Shown: piece by piece, positions 51,541 through 63,835 of the stretch
Numbering within the stretch: the stretch's first letter is position 1
Layout: every line of letters begins with the position of its first letter
Assembly: GCA_033980235.1 (NCBI GenBank)
Contig: CM067065.1
Location: 22,324,837 to 22,388,836 of the forward strand
Length of the DNA stretch: 64,000 nucleotides
From: Diadema setosum
Taxonomy: Eukaryota; Echinodermata; Echinoidea; Diadematoida; Diadematidae
Direction of reading: 5' to 3'
The notes under the pieces: model-generated
The model's input: the letters and a program-made list of their open reading frames with translations, nothing else
Databases searched by the model: none
What the model was told of the DNA's origin: nothing
Made by a program: the position numbers and the translations under genes

Positions 51541-53819
51541 TTAATCACATTGAGTGATAGTTCTAGTATATTATGTAAAAGGATACGTTAAATACCTTTT
51601 AAAATGTTCTATATTTGTGAATGTGTATGTTATGTGTATTGTAAGAAATAGTCCCCAGTAGTCGTACTACTTTGTACACCAAATGTCCATCATAACAATT
51701 GTACACGTACTTCAAATGTAATGCAAGAAATTCCTTTTACAATTGCACGCCACACTGGTACACAGAAAGAATTCAATGGTCCACGATCTTTCACTTTTTT
51801 TTTTCGTACAAAATACAGATTTATTTCATTGCATAGTTGAATGTTCATTCCCAAATTTACAGCCTATTTGACGTCTTCTTTATAATTCCTTGCAATTATT
51901 CATTACGCATTTTCAATGTATACAACAAACTCTGTGACACCATCAAAGCATGAAGTTGTGTTTCCCTCATCAAGAAATGTGGAGAAAATGCATAAAACTT
52001 GTAGGTAGATACAAGACATGGATTTGAATTTGATGAAAAACTTTGGAACTGGGAAGAACATACGGAGCAGTATACTGTATGTAGTACAGTGTACACTGTA
52101 CATGTACAATAGGATAGGAGTGCATGAAATGTTTCAGATATTTGCCGCTGAATCACTACTCATAATGTCGCATTTCTGAGTGTGTTTAATAGATCTGAAG
52201 CGTGTGTACATATCTTTTATACTGGTGTCGTAAATGTTACAGATATAAGTAAAATAATAAAGTAAATATTATGAAAATGATTAAAAGCCTCAATAGATTC
52301 CTTTGGACTTCAAGACGACCATAACCTTGTACAGTATGTATAATAAGTGAAGAGACATTTTGTTTTTGTTTTCCGTTTGCTTTTTCACACAGTGCAACAA
52401 TTTTACAATGATAAGACCGCTGCTTGTTAAGTATGCAACCCTATATTATAATGTAAGTAGGGATACATGTATAACAGTGATTCAAGTTTCAAGTTTACGA
52501 GGCATATTTTATCATAATTGTTGGAAAGGATGCATAAAACTTGTATACTCTTAGATGCAGTGCACAACAGCATCTAAAATGACAAGAAAATGTCTCACTC
52601 ATTTGCTCTCAAGTAAAAGTTTGGCTTATTAGGTGCAACGGCCGAAGAACAAGTTCCTGTGTTAATTTAGGCTTACTCTCTTCTTTTCTTTTCTTTTTTT
52701 TTTTTCAAAATGGTTGATATACAGAAAGGAAGGAAAGAGAGATAGAGAGAGGAATAGAGAGAGAAAAGGCTGTGTGGGATGTACTTTGGAGCTTGAAAGC
52801 ATCCAAACACCGAGTCAGATCAAGAGATGGTCTTACTATAGGGAGCGCACTTCCTGTCTGATCGAATAAAGAATAGAGAAAAAAAGAAACAGCACGAGGT
52901 CCTAATCTCCATTGTGAAGAGTGAAAATAGAATACACCTAGACAAGTGAAGGGCAGGCCACGTAGATTACGCACATATGGTCCTATATTATGATTTACAT
53001 GAGGACTGTACTCTATGCACTTCTTGCTAGTCAAGTTGACCTGTTACGGTCGGTCATACATTCATCACTATGTTCATATACTGTATACACCTTTGGAGAA
53101 TGATATTAAAATGCAATCGTATGTACAGGCCCACGAGTCTGTTATAGTCTCATTACATACATAACACCTGTACCTTGGGCTAATGGCATTGTTATGGTGG
53201 AAATTCTCTATGCAGCATGTCAAGATATCTACATCGTATAAGGCTTTCCTGCGTGGTATAACAACACAATTTCCTTTTGTAATATCTTTATAGCTTCAAT
53301 TGGCACACACTTGACGTCGATCGGATGGATATTACTTGTATACAATTGCGCACTTTGTCATAGTGGCCCATGGGAAAATGTTTATGTTAACAAATCTCAA
53401 GTAAAGACAGGCTTGAGAACGCTATAGGGCAGTCATTATGATAAATCTTCGTGTAGTTATTAGGAAAACTGTCCAAGCCTTTAATTAACATTGACATAAC
53501 GAATGGATTTCAATCTACATGTATTTTGCTAAGGAACTTCGCAAGTCTTTAAATATATTCATGCAACGAATGATGAGAAGGTTTACATACGGGTTCAGTA
53601 TGGGTCGAAGCGGGTGGACACGGGTCGATAGGGGTCGAAAATTATTCATTAAAGCGGACTTTTATACGGTTTGATACTGGTCTCTATGGCTCGAACAGGG
53701 CCGAGACAGTTTTAATTCGTTTTGGACCCGGTTCGAAATCCGGCCGTGTGTGACTGTAGCATAAATTACTCTCCATTCCTGGACTAATCCGGCTCATTTT
53801 CACCCGGATCAGATCCGTT

Positions 53820-53875
53820 TTGTGACCCGGCCGTGTGTGACTGTAGCATTTAAGGTGTGACTGTAGCATTTAAGT
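53820..53875. repeat. Short direct duplication ggtgtgactgtagcatttaa
   Basis: Two copies in a row; a related gtgtgtgactgtagcataaa is at 53744. The surrounding 53580-53900 block is rich in gggtcga and cccgg pieces and looks like another repeat. Confidence 0.6.
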
Positions 53876-54146
53876 ATACACTCAGCCGAAGAATTTCGAC
53901 AGGAGTCGACCGTTACCGAAGACCACTTACCCCGCTTCGATGCACATAATAGTACTCGCTAACAGGTGCTGCTGGTGGGTTTCGAACGTACCCCGGTAGG
54001 GAAGGAATGATTCGGTCCACCAGTGAGTCCTATGATGAATCTCCAAGAATATCAATCTCTTCGGATGCAGCATGAAAACATAGGTCCTATACACCACGAG
54101 TTACTGTCCTTCATGAACATGTGTATACTATGTAATACTGTAATCC

Positions 54147-54502
54147 CAGAGACTCCAACTCTCCCGCTTTCGACGGAAGATCTCCCGCCAAAAGCCCATT
54201 TTGGCAAAATCTCCTGTTATCCCGCTTGAGATTTAATTTCTTCCGCCCTGGCTTTGTGTCTCTTGCTTGAAATGATTTCTTACTTTAGTGTCATCGTATG
54301 TTGAAAAAAAAAGCCGAAGATAACACGAGAGAGCATCTAGAACCCTGCAGCATCCAGGGCTCTTTAGCATGTTTAGGCGGGCCCTGAACCCCAGCCGCAA
54401 GGAACATCGCGCACATCAAGTTGGACTTGGAGTCTCCCGTTTGCTAGGGGTTTCAGGCGGGAGAATCTCCAGATCAGAAGGTGCTTGGGGTTGGAATCTC
54501 TG
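54147..54502. mobile_element. MITE with CAGAGACTCCAACT ends and 6-bp target duplication
   Basis: TAATCC repeats at 54141-54146 and 54503-54508. Ends CAGAGACTCCAAC and inverted CAGAGATTCCAAC. Interior has tctcccg/cgggaga pieces. 356 bp. Confidence 0.8.
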
Positions 54503-54952
54503 TAATCCGTACGCGAGAATAAGGCAACGTTTGGCATGATAGACGGCAGGTTGATGGCAAGTTTGTGCGATGATAATTGATTATTATGTAAAATACAAAG
54601 ATGTGTAGCCTCACATCAATTCTGAAGGATAATACTTAATTGATATGGCAGTGACCGTAACTGAAGTATGTACAACACAATGGTGCTTTAGCAATCTCTT
54701 CAACCATCTGTGTCATATACGTAATATGTCCATTTACATAGAAAGTCGGGACACAATATTTCTCATTAAATAGCTGTTTAGGGCAGTTCAAAGCAAACTA
54801 AATACAATGACAAACATGTCATACAAGACGATTTTTACAATGTTAATTGCTCGTCTTCTATTCCTGTACCATTCCGATTGTTTCTCTTTTGTATGACCCG
54901 GTGTACCCTTCCGATTGTTTCTCTTTTGTTTTCATATGACCCGTGGCCCGTT

Positions 54953-55110
54953 GCATAAAACTTACCGTTGAATTTCAATGGTAACTACCATCAAAATTAG
55001 GCGTCACAGCCAATCAGCATCAAGGATTATAAGCTTTACCGCTAATTTGAAGACTTACCGCTAGAAAGGAGCGGTAAGTCCAGCGGTAAGAGTTTTATGC
55101 AAGAGGGCAC
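54953..55110. mobile_element. Hairpin MITE with GTTGCATAAAACT ends
   Basis: GTGGCCCGTTGCATAAAACT and inverted GTGCCCTCTTGCATAAAACT. Inside, ttaccgct/agcggtaa pieces form a smaller palindrome near 55045-55090. Preceded by a 36-bp direct duplication (54868-54940, ttccgattgtttctcttttg). Confidence 0.7.
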
Positions 55111-55436
55111 CGATGTGCAATTCGCATCTCGAAGTATTCATATCGACTCTGCCAATATAATCTTATATCACTCAATAAAAGTCGACGCAAAAAGGTCCTG
55201 TTCACAAGAAAAATCCATTCATAAAACTCCGTAAGAATTAGACTTCTCGTACTTCATCATTTCAAAACGTTTGCTGTCGTCAAGATGAGTTACTGGGTTC
55301 ATTTTAAAAAGTGGTAAACTTTGTTTTTCAGTGACAAAGATGATGCACGATTTCTTTTTTTCATTCTCTTACTTTGTTTCACAACAAAGCAAGCCCACCT
55401 AGTCGATTGCTGCTGTTTTCATGTGTTCACCTATAC

Positions 55437-55676
55437 CATACTTGCCAACTAGTAAGATTTTATCAGATTCAGTAAGATTTTTTTTACGTTAAAAATAGCA
55501 AAATCAGATTTTCTGTCAGAGAAATCAGATTTTTAAAAAATATTTAGATATACCTTTCATGTGTATTTTCTGAAGATTTGACCGAAAGTAAGATTTTTAA
55601 CTTCAGTTTGCGTAGAAAATAAGATTTTTGCAATCCATGAGTAAGATATTTCATCTTGAAATGTTGGCAGGTATGC
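55437..55676. mobile_element. MITE with CATACTTGCCAAC ends and CTATAC duplication
   Basis: CTATAC at 55431-55436 and 55677-55682. Ends CATACTTGCCAAC and inverted CATACCTGCCAAC. Interior has many agtaagatttt and atcagatttt pieces. 240 bp. Confidence 0.8.
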
Positions 55677-56675
55677 TATACTACTGACATTCTGTATTCA
55701 CTTGTGAGTGAACCATCGTTGTGCATTCTAAGTGACTCCTGAGTCCAGGATCACGGTTACAGCTAGGGGTTCACACTGGGGGATTGGAGTTTATAAATGT
55801 TTAGAGCTATGGCTCATGGAAGTGTACATATAATAGGGTTAGGGTTCAGCTGCTATTATCAACCCCGTTGCAAAGATAAGGTTACCTTAAGTTTTAAATT
55901 GACGGGGTAATGCCCGCAACCAAGAATTTGTTGCGGAATGATATTCGTGAATGCTCTCCTTTTCAGAAGATTGCTTTGTAGGTCTGGTGCATCCATAGTA
56001 CAGTGTATATTTCTTTTGTGCAACCATGTCTCTACACTGGTAACTCTCAAATCGAAAAGTGACTCCAAAGATTAATAAGTAATGAATAAAGTCCCGCTAT
56101 ATCACTACTATGAATGGCAGATGTTCTCCGTCATGCTACGCATTCATCAGGTCGCACCGTTCCACAAAAGTACCACTAGTGGGCTGTGCGTCGTTTTGGA
56201 TGGTAGACCGTGCGCGGCAGCGTGTCAGTTTGTGATTGAACATCACGAATCCTTCCCATTCATAACTCGAACAAACTGTTGCCAATAAATTGAACCATAA
56301 CTTTTTTTCTCTTTTTTTTTTTTTTGCATTTCATTTCATCCACGACCGTATGGATCGCCCAATTTCCGTTGGGTTTAGACTATGTAAGTTGCCAAACAAT
56401 GGATGAACTTCATCGGAACGAGATATAAACGTAAGAAAGATATTACCGTTGAATAAACCTCAGTGAAAAAAAAAAAAAAGAATAGGTATAACCCTTGTAG
56501 ATAACGTACACTATGTATCATACAGGCGAAGGAGTTGTATCGAACCTTTTGAGATACTATTAAGCCCACGTCAAACAGTGGTATCTTGATGGAAAACATT
56601 AATTGTTTCTTTTTTTTGAAATGGTTCAGAATACATGAAACATAATCCTTCCATTTCCAGTCCAGAACTTTCAAC

Positions 56676-56678
<3 letters not shown>

Positions 56679-56706
<28 letters not shown>
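56679..56706. repeat. (GT)n microsatellite
   Basis: Pure gt dinucleotides followed by a ttttgtttt tract. Another short (GT)n run is at 16717-16734. Confidence 0.9.
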
Positions 56707-56712
<6 letters not shown>

Positions 56713-57081
56713 TTTTTGTTTTGTTTTGTTTTCTGTTTTTTGCTTAGCTACTTTCTGGCAACGAGGCGTGGCAGAATACCCTCGTTAGGCATACACAACA
56801 TAATGTTCAGCCTTTGGACAGTCATAATTTTGGGGGTATTATTCCAGAGGATGAAGTATCATAGGGCTGTTAATCTTCTTTTCTCTTTCAAAAAAACAAA
56901 AACAAAAAAAAAACACAGAAACAAGGAACTCGACCATTGCCTTATGGCGTTTGTGAAAAATAATGTACCTAGCATGATTACATGGTATGAGTGAAATTTC
57001 AAAGTGACATGACGCATAACATAAACAGTACAAAATCATTCAAAATACAAGCTAGTCGACGTACGATGGTATGTCAGCGTG

Positions 57082-58041
57082 TTATACATGACTTTCATAG
57101 AGAAGTGACTTGTATTTACGATCACGTCCATGACCATGCCTTCGAGGCTGTCTTTCGACGTCATCACCTCCGAGGCCGATTACCGAAACCGGCCGAGGTG
57201 ATTCGTCAGGATATTCGTTTCCCGAAGTCAGGTAGGCAGACACAGGGCGCGACGATCGATGCGCCGGCTTTGGGGCCGTTCTTGGTCCTGGTCGGCGGCC
57301 GTGTCGATATGCCGACGCTTCGTCGTTCATCATCATGCCCGGATTGTCGTAGCCATGGAGGTATGGTGGAGGCGGAGGTCGGATGCCATACGAGGGATGC
57401 GCGCGAAACACATCTTCCAGGCGATCGCTGTGTCGTGACTCGCGCTGCAAATGGGCGTGGCGTTCGACACGTTCCCGTCGCTCTGGTGACGGCTGACGCT
57501 CACGTCTGTTACTCCTCCTTGGGCTCGATGATCGCTCTTCCCTCTCAACATCTCTCCTCGGAAGGCTCGTTTCCGCTTGAGTAGTGGCTTCTTCGATCGG
57601 AGCACTAGCCTCGGCGTTAGCACCAGCCTCGGCTGACGCGTCGGCCTCGTTTCGTCGCCTGTACGACGTTAATTGCACGTCCTCGTTCAAAAACTCTGTC
57701 TGAAATTCATGCGAAGCTGTCAGCGTCCCCGACATCAGTTCGCCATTGGCCGTCACCATTTCCTTGCGCATGCGCTCCACAACCTTCGGAATGACTTCGT
57801 CGAGGCGTCGGATTTCAAATCGCGTTCTCTGGACCAGAGCGCACAAGATCATCGTGCAGAATACTGCGAGCACGACCACAAGTCCAAGGCAACCGAATAT
57901 TACGCCCTCCTGGTGCGCGTTGTGACCAGGGTCTTCATGAGCGGGAATGTCTGCACGCGCATCTTGCGCATTCACAAATGGTGCCTTGCTGCAGCTCAGC
58001 AATAGCAGACAGAAGCACACAAGTAGTCCTGAATATTTCAT
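57082..58041 (-). CDS. Type I single-pass membrane protein, Arg-rich tail with PPPY and C-terminal PDZ-type motif; unrecognised
   Basis: Uninterrupted 319-codon frame, ATG at 58041, stop at 57082. Residues 1-25 form a signal peptide (MKYSGLLVCFCLLLLSC, cleavage likely after VNA). About 26-46 form a short acidic/His ectodomain. About 47-70 are a transmembrane helix (VIFGCLGLVVVLAVF). From 71 the tail is cytoplasmic, starting QRTRFEIRR (positive-inside). It then has an Ala/Glu-rich stretch (131-158), an Arg/Ser/Pro-rich region (160-205), PPPPPY at 222-227 (a PPxY site for WW domains such as Nedd4 or YAP types), two RPVS repeats (265 and 283), and a C-terminal ESHV, which fits class I PDZ ligands (S/T-x-hydrophobic). 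I do not recognise a family. GC content is well above the flanks, which supports real coding. A spliced 5' UTR is likely. Confidence 0.82.
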   Translation of the reverse strand: MKYSGLLVCFCLLLLSCSKAPFVNAQDARADIPAHEDPGHNAHQEGVIFGCLGLVVVLAVFCTMILCALVQRTRFEIRRLDEVIPKVVERMRKEMVTANGELMSGTLTASHEFQTEFLNEDVQLTSYRRRNEADASAEAGANAEASAPIEEATTQAETSLPRRDVEREERSSSPRRSNRRERQPSPERRERVERHAHLQRESRHSDRLEDVFRAHPSYGIRPPPPPYLHGYDNPGMMMNDEASAYRHGRRPGPRTAPKPAHRSSRPVSAYLTSGNEYPDESPRPVSVIGLGGDDVERQPRRHGHGRDRKYKSLLYESHV

Positions 58042-58125
58042 GATGACCCGGATGCAGGATTCATGCAGCTTTCAAAAGGTCGCCGATGTTACTCTATGTA
58101 CGGCCACTGGTCTACGTCTGACAAC
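58042..58125 (-). other. 5' UTR part of the membrane-protein exon
   Basis: On the minus strand, tgtgttttcctacag|GTTGTC gives a good acceptor, so this exon probably starts at 58125. A noncoding first exon should lie at higher coordinates; I could not place it. Confidence 0.5.
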
Positions 58126-61100
58126 CTGTAGGAAAACACAAAATTTAGAATTACACCTTTAGTACACATTTCAGTAATGACGATATATCATGAATATAAT
58201 TTATGCATATCATGACGTACAGACGTTATAGGTCCTTTGTCTTCCAAAGTCGGTAATGATTTCAATTATGTGAAAGTTTGATCTCACAATCAGCACGCAA
58301 ACTGGAAATTGTTGTGGTGTGCCAGTTTGCAGCCGCCGTGTGCTCATCGGGGTGAGGGATCCGCGCCATTAATAAAAGCAAACATGCATTCAATGTTTGT
58401 GTTACTTCAGTCACAGCTGTAATTTTAAAGCATTGTTACTTATTGCAAACGTACCGTCTTTATAGTTTCTATGACAACGGCTAGGCAAGAACCAATCAGC
58501 TCAGTATCTCAGTCAGTGATATCGCGTCAAGAACACTTACTAATTGCAAATATCTTCTTGCAAACAACTCCATGTCTAGATCTCGAAACCGTATTGTAAC
58601 GTAAATTATAACGGGTATTTAACTATGTGGCTCACAATAATACAGTATCCTATGGCAGCTGATCGAAAAACACCGGCCACCTAGGTCATATTATTGGACA
58701 ATATTTCCCTTGTTACCCTGGTAATTGCCATCGCAGGAACTTACAAACTCGAATTTCTTCTGAGACCGAGTACAGGATAGGATGTGTCAAAGGGCAAGTG
58801 CCGTGGTTTCCTGAGTGGCAAAACAATTTCACTGACCCGTATCGTCGCCTTCAGATTGTACAAATTAATGCTGGTGTTGTTCTAAGCAGGTATATTATAT
58901 TTTCGGCTCCAATGGAACATTGAATGTAGTGATACATGTAAAGCCCAATATTCACATGTAGGCCTATAGTATATGATGAGTCGTACACCGAGACCGTTTA
59001 CGTTCCCCTGAGCAACGTATTACAGATTAACCCAATTCCTTCATTTTTCACAAATCTCCACTGCTTTATTTTACACGCCTTCCGGGTTCCTTGTGGATAA
59101 AGGGTTAAAAGAGTTTCGCACTATTCTTTCCGCCTGGCCGGAATATCCACGCATTCACCTCCTGGCTAGTCAAACGTGGTTCCTGAAAGAAAAATGACAA
59201 GCTAGACTATCGGATATGACTAACACCGAATCACTTTTAATGTTTCCGTAAACAGCATGTGATTGGCCATGTCAATTTGCCACCACAATGTTAGTAATCA
59301 TAACTGGGGTTGCGACAAAAGTATTAGTGCTCGGTGTTTGTATTTTATGTTAAAATGAGTGTAATAAAATAATAAAAATAAAGTCAAGTTGGTTAGGAAT
59401 TCAATATATAAGTTGATAACCATTTTATTCTACACGGATAAATGGTAAGTAACGCTACAGGACATTTTGAACTTGGTACAGGAAATAAAATAAAAAGATG
59501 AAACTTTCATTTCATTTTTCATTTCAATTTATTTTCATCTTTTCTCACATATATCACAATAAAGTATATAAATACGAAAATTATGCAAAACATAATTCAG
59601 ATGAGACTCCATCAGAATGTACAGAAGTTTGATTTGGTATGAACACGAGGTCTGTATGCATGCGAATTACACTGTGGTCATAATGCGAAAAAATATGATG
59701 GGGCCTGCGTAAAAGCATTAGCTTGTACAGCCGCAGGTCCCGTGAGTAATCAGATTAGGGGAAGTTTAAAGTACGGATGTTTTTTAAGACCAACTATATC
59801 TGGGGAAACCGATTAAAACAAACAAAACAAAAAATCCAAAGTCACTAAATAAAAATACAGAAAAACAGAAGCAGAAAGCAGAAAGGTCACTTTGACGTTG
59901 ACTTGGAGACGAGATTAAGATTACAAAGTCTGGTACCATACTGAGGTATTTTTTTTTCCTACTTAGGGAGAAATGTTCTTCAAATGTGCATATTATAAAA
60001 TAAATAAATGCAGCAGTGAAATAATTCCGTGAAATATGAATATAATACCAAAAAAAAATCTGTTCAAATATCAATGTTTTTAAAGTATTGATGCCGCTAT
60101 CGCTTGAGGAGAAAACCGTGCAACATAATATTATCTCGACCACACTGCAGAACAATAATATGAAATATGAAAATTTAGGTAATTCCACAAAATTTGATAA
60201 TCTATGAAAAGTACGTGCTCCATAGACTTGCTACTGTTGACGGTGTAGGCAGGTGTTAGGGTAGGTTATGCCATTCTATTTGAGCGAGGTACATTGTATA
60301 AAGTCGATCACTCTATCTCATTTTTTTTTTCTTCCTATAGTTGTTCTCCCGTGACGTCGTGATATTACATCCTTCTTATCCAGCGTGATGGCGGTGTTAT
60401 ATTATTGTTTTATTTATTTTCAAACTCACAGTAAAATTTGACTCAGCAGTTACATATCGTCATTATGTATGACATATTCATACGTTATATCATTCAGCTT
60501 TATGAGATCAAAATAGAATCCTCAATAAACACAATTTATGTTATATTCCCAGTCGCCGTAAAGACGATATAACAATTAAATCAACGCTTCCCTTGCATGT
60601 AAACCACAATAATATTCACCTAAAAAAATAAAGACCTTTATCAATGAATATCGATACAAGAACAATATCAGTTTTGTTACGTTAAATTTGAGTTAAGTTA
60701 CAACTGTAATTGTCCTGACAAGAAAGCAATAATAAAGCGTCAAACTATTGTCATTATTGTATGGTACAATAAGTTACCACGTCACTTAAGTGCATAGACT
60801 CAAGGAAATAAATGTGAGAATCCATTTTGCATTCCAACACTGACATTTCGAACTTTGATTTACAGCCGAGGCATTTGCAGGCCACTACAAATGGGAAAAA
60901 TATAATATCTTCTTATGGAAACTACAACAACTCCAGTTTCGGTGAAAACCTATAAATAGACCTATGCTCGTTAGGGGTGAGCTATGTCAAACAAAATAAA
61001 TGCCATATAAGTCTTCCAGTTTAGTTTCTATCAGAACAAAACTGTTCTACAAAAATATATCATGTTGTAGGGTTTCTCCTGCAACAACGTACGATTTGTT

Positions 61101-61134
61101 TAAGATTTTAACCATACGATAACATGATCTTATT

Positions 61135-61195
61135 ATTAGGCGATACAGTAACAACATTTATAAGACTTATAAATGTTGTTACTGTATCGCCTAAT
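61135..61195. repeat. Perfect 61-bp palindrome (30 + 1 + 30)
   Basis: The arm 61135-61164 (attaggcgatacag..) is exactly the reverse complement of 61166-61195, with a single A between. No mismatch. No gene nearby. Confidence 0.9.
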
Positions 61196-61576
61196 AGTAC
61201 TTCCTTGCTTGAAGAATATCATATTGAATGTTGTACAGGAAACTGTATTGCGCACCGTGGTCAATGCCCTGTGACTAAATCATGTAAATCGTTCAACAAA
61301 TAGCTCCTTTGAATTTATGTTGCGATCAAGTTATCGTCATCACATCTCCTCACTCTTAAAAAGCCTATGGTAGAAATGACTTAAGGGAAGATGAATATGT
61401 TTATATTTAACGGTTATTTTGGGATCAATGAACGTAGTACTCGACAACACGATTGTATTTTATAACCAGACAGATTATACAAAGGTTCTGCCGTTTTAAT
61501 ACATGCCCGATCTACGCAGACGTTCCGTGACGCATGGGACAGTCTTTTCCAGTTCTGCCGATTGAGGCCTATTCTT

Positions 61577-61641
61577 GTTTGTTCGTTTGTCTCTTTGTTT
61601 GTTTGTTTGTTTGTTTGTTTGTTTGTTTGTTTGTTTGTTTG
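61577..61641. repeat. (GTTT)n microsatellite
   Basis: About 15 tetranucleotide units with one early interruption (tctc). The Cys/Leu/Phe/Val frame across it is an artefact. Confidence 0.9.
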
Positions 61642-62035
61642 TCTTATCTTCTTTTTTTATCGACGAGAAAATCTCCGTTAATTTCAGATTTCAAGAGACC
61701 AGAATTTAGAAAATAATAAATGCGAGTTTGACTGACCTATATACTGTATAACTGACCAAGGCAGGACAAGCAACTATAGATAAATTACAGAAAAAAGGTG
61801 CATTAAATAATTTATGTGTATGAAATGTAATTGCCTATATATGCACGAGGAATCCCTTTCGCGACTGACCGGAACTGTAGACTTAGAGCCATTGAGTATA
61901 GTATCCATGGTGTAATATCTTCGGGGAGTGCAGAGAAGATGTTGCCTCGTGGGAAAGAAGAGGGAGGTGAAAAGGGGGATATCTCTGGTTCTGTCATTTC
62001 AGATTTGGCTCTTTCTTTCAAAGTCAAAGCGTCTC

Positions 62036-62045
62036 TCTTCCTTTC

Positions 62046-62090
<45 letters not shown>

Positions 62091-62098
62091 TTCTCTCA
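62036..62098. repeat. (CT)n tract
   Basis: Pyrimidine-only run with ctctct units. Confidence 0.9.
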
Positions 62099-62298
62099 TT
62101 CTACGTTACTCTTGTGTTCTTCGTCTCTAACTTAATGGGCGAAACATCCGTGACCTTTGTCACACAAAATCGCGGGAATAGTAGCAAAAGGAAACATAGT
62201 ACAGGCTTCTCGAATCCCCTGCTATCCATCTATCCAGATAGGACATACACTATGAATGTACTTTTCTCAATTTCTTTACGATAAGTGACATAAGTCAC

Positions 62299-62492
62299 AT
62301 TGGTATTGGTATTGTTATTGGTATTGTATTGATATTGGCATTGGTATAGGTACTGGTATTGCTACAGGTGTTGGTATTGGTATTGGTGTTGATATTGGTA
62401 TTGGTATTGGTATTGGTATTGGTATTGGTGTTGATATTGGTATTGGTATTGGTGTTGATATTGGTATTTGTATTTGTACTGGTATTGGTAAG
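62299..62492. repeat. Hexanucleotide (TTGGTA)n microsatellite
   Basis: About 190 bases of ttggta units with occasional ttgata, ttggtg and ttgtta variants. The minus-strand frame gives Pro-Ile repeats, an artefact. Shorter copies recur at 62890-62910. Confidence 0.9.
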
Positions 62493-63591
62493 ATTTGTAG
62501 GATTTGTAAGATTTTATTGACTCTATCGACCCCCTCTCGGGGTATGAGAGTACAAACATATTTACAATATATGAATACAAAAATGTAAGTGATATGTAGT
62601 ATGTACATGTGAAAATAACAGATATAAATAAACATGTTTACAAAACAAGGCGTAAAGGACGTTTAACTACTCTACCACTACGTGTACACACATTCACATC
62701 TACTTTCTACCAAACTACTGTCTTTCTTTCTTTTTTTTTTTTTTTGGTATTAATGTCAATATTGGGTATTTTGTGTAGTCATTTATGTTATAGTGTAGAT
62801 TGTATATTTACTTTTAATTTTGTTGTTAAAGGCATTATTTTATTTTTTTACTGTTGGTTCATGCAGGCAGGTGAGACGAACAAAAAGTTGGTGTTGGTGG
62901 TATTGGTATATTGTAAATCCATATGGTATTTGCTGTAGTACTGCCATACATGCTACGAAAGGTCTGTACGACCTTATATGGCACGCCGCGATAAACAGTA
63001 AGAAATGTCGTGGAGTATTAGTAGTTCCGGGCATCATGATATTGGTACCTCGACATTTTAACGATTGGTATTATATCCTCACCGCTGGGTTTCATCCTCT
63101 CCAACAATGTGACTGTACTTTGTTTGAACTTAAGATGCAGAATAGGTGCAACAAAAACAAACAAACAAACAAACAAACTTTTTCAAGTAACACAGTGCCA
63201 AATCAACTACCTTGTCGAACTTACTTCTTAGAATCTATTTTTGTTAGACCATGTAAGTACAAAAGTGCAGTTTTACTCTGTAGTGAAATAATGACATTCT
63301 AACATAAATCATTGTATGCACAAATGCAACGTGATTGAGATTTTATCTCAATGGAAATAAGAAAGTAAGAGGACTTTGAAGTTGTGAACCTCTTTTCACG
63401 GAACAGTATTAACTGCTTGCTCGCGACATTCACCGCTGTAGCACATCACTGGTTTCATGACAAAACTGAAAATTTTCCATTTTTGTATTAACTTCATCCT
63501 TATATAGTATAAGAGTGTTAAATTTCTTCTTTTTTTTTACGAACAGTATAATTCGATGCAAAAGCTACAGCATTTACTTTTTGGTTATACA

Positions 63592-63835
63592 TTATGAAGA
63601 GTTTGTTTGCAAAAACCGATGAGTCCATATTTGCCAAATGGAGATATTTGCGATTAAAGGTCAAGAAAAATAAAGAGAATAATAAGAAAATTTTTGTTTC
63701 TTTTGACCATAACTTCAAAAATGTAAAGTTACCAATATATCATTTAAAAGGTATTAATTTGTACTTTATGACAGAGACCGTACTTCAAAATCTTCAAAAA
63801 TGGACTTATCGGTTTTTGCGAACAAACTCTTCATA
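63592..63835. repeat. Foldback element with about 30-bp inverted ends
   Basis: The left arm, atgaagagtttgtttgcaaa followed by aaccgatgagtcca, is mirrored at 63803-63833 with few mismatches. A 120-codon plus-strand frame (63594-63956) begins in the left arm. It is Lys/Asn-rich with no recognisable motif, so I treat it as a by-product. Confidence 0.65.

Larger units (their letters stand above)
46756..57081. other. 3' region of YIPF3 and intergenic DNA
   Basis: 46756 to about 47000 is probably YIPF3 3' UTR. Beyond that I see only repeats: the inverted element at 47964, the tandem array at 49.9-51.5 kb, and MITEs at 54147, 54953 and 55437. No supported coding was found. AATAAA at 49213 and 52256 are the better poly(A) candidates on the plus strand. 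Confidence 0.5.

Noticed and set aside
56991..57584. 197-codon plus-strand frame
   Set aside because: Antisense shadow of the 319-codon minus-strand gene.
59784..60188. 134-codon Phe-rich minus frame
   Set aside because: AT-rich low-complexity DNA, no family pattern, no splice support.
62315..62635. Pro-Ile repeat protein on the minus strand
   Set aside because: Translation of a (TTGGTA)n microsatellite.
62820..63302. 160-codon plus frame
   Set aside because: Starts in a poly-T region and crosses microsatellite-like sequence; no motif.
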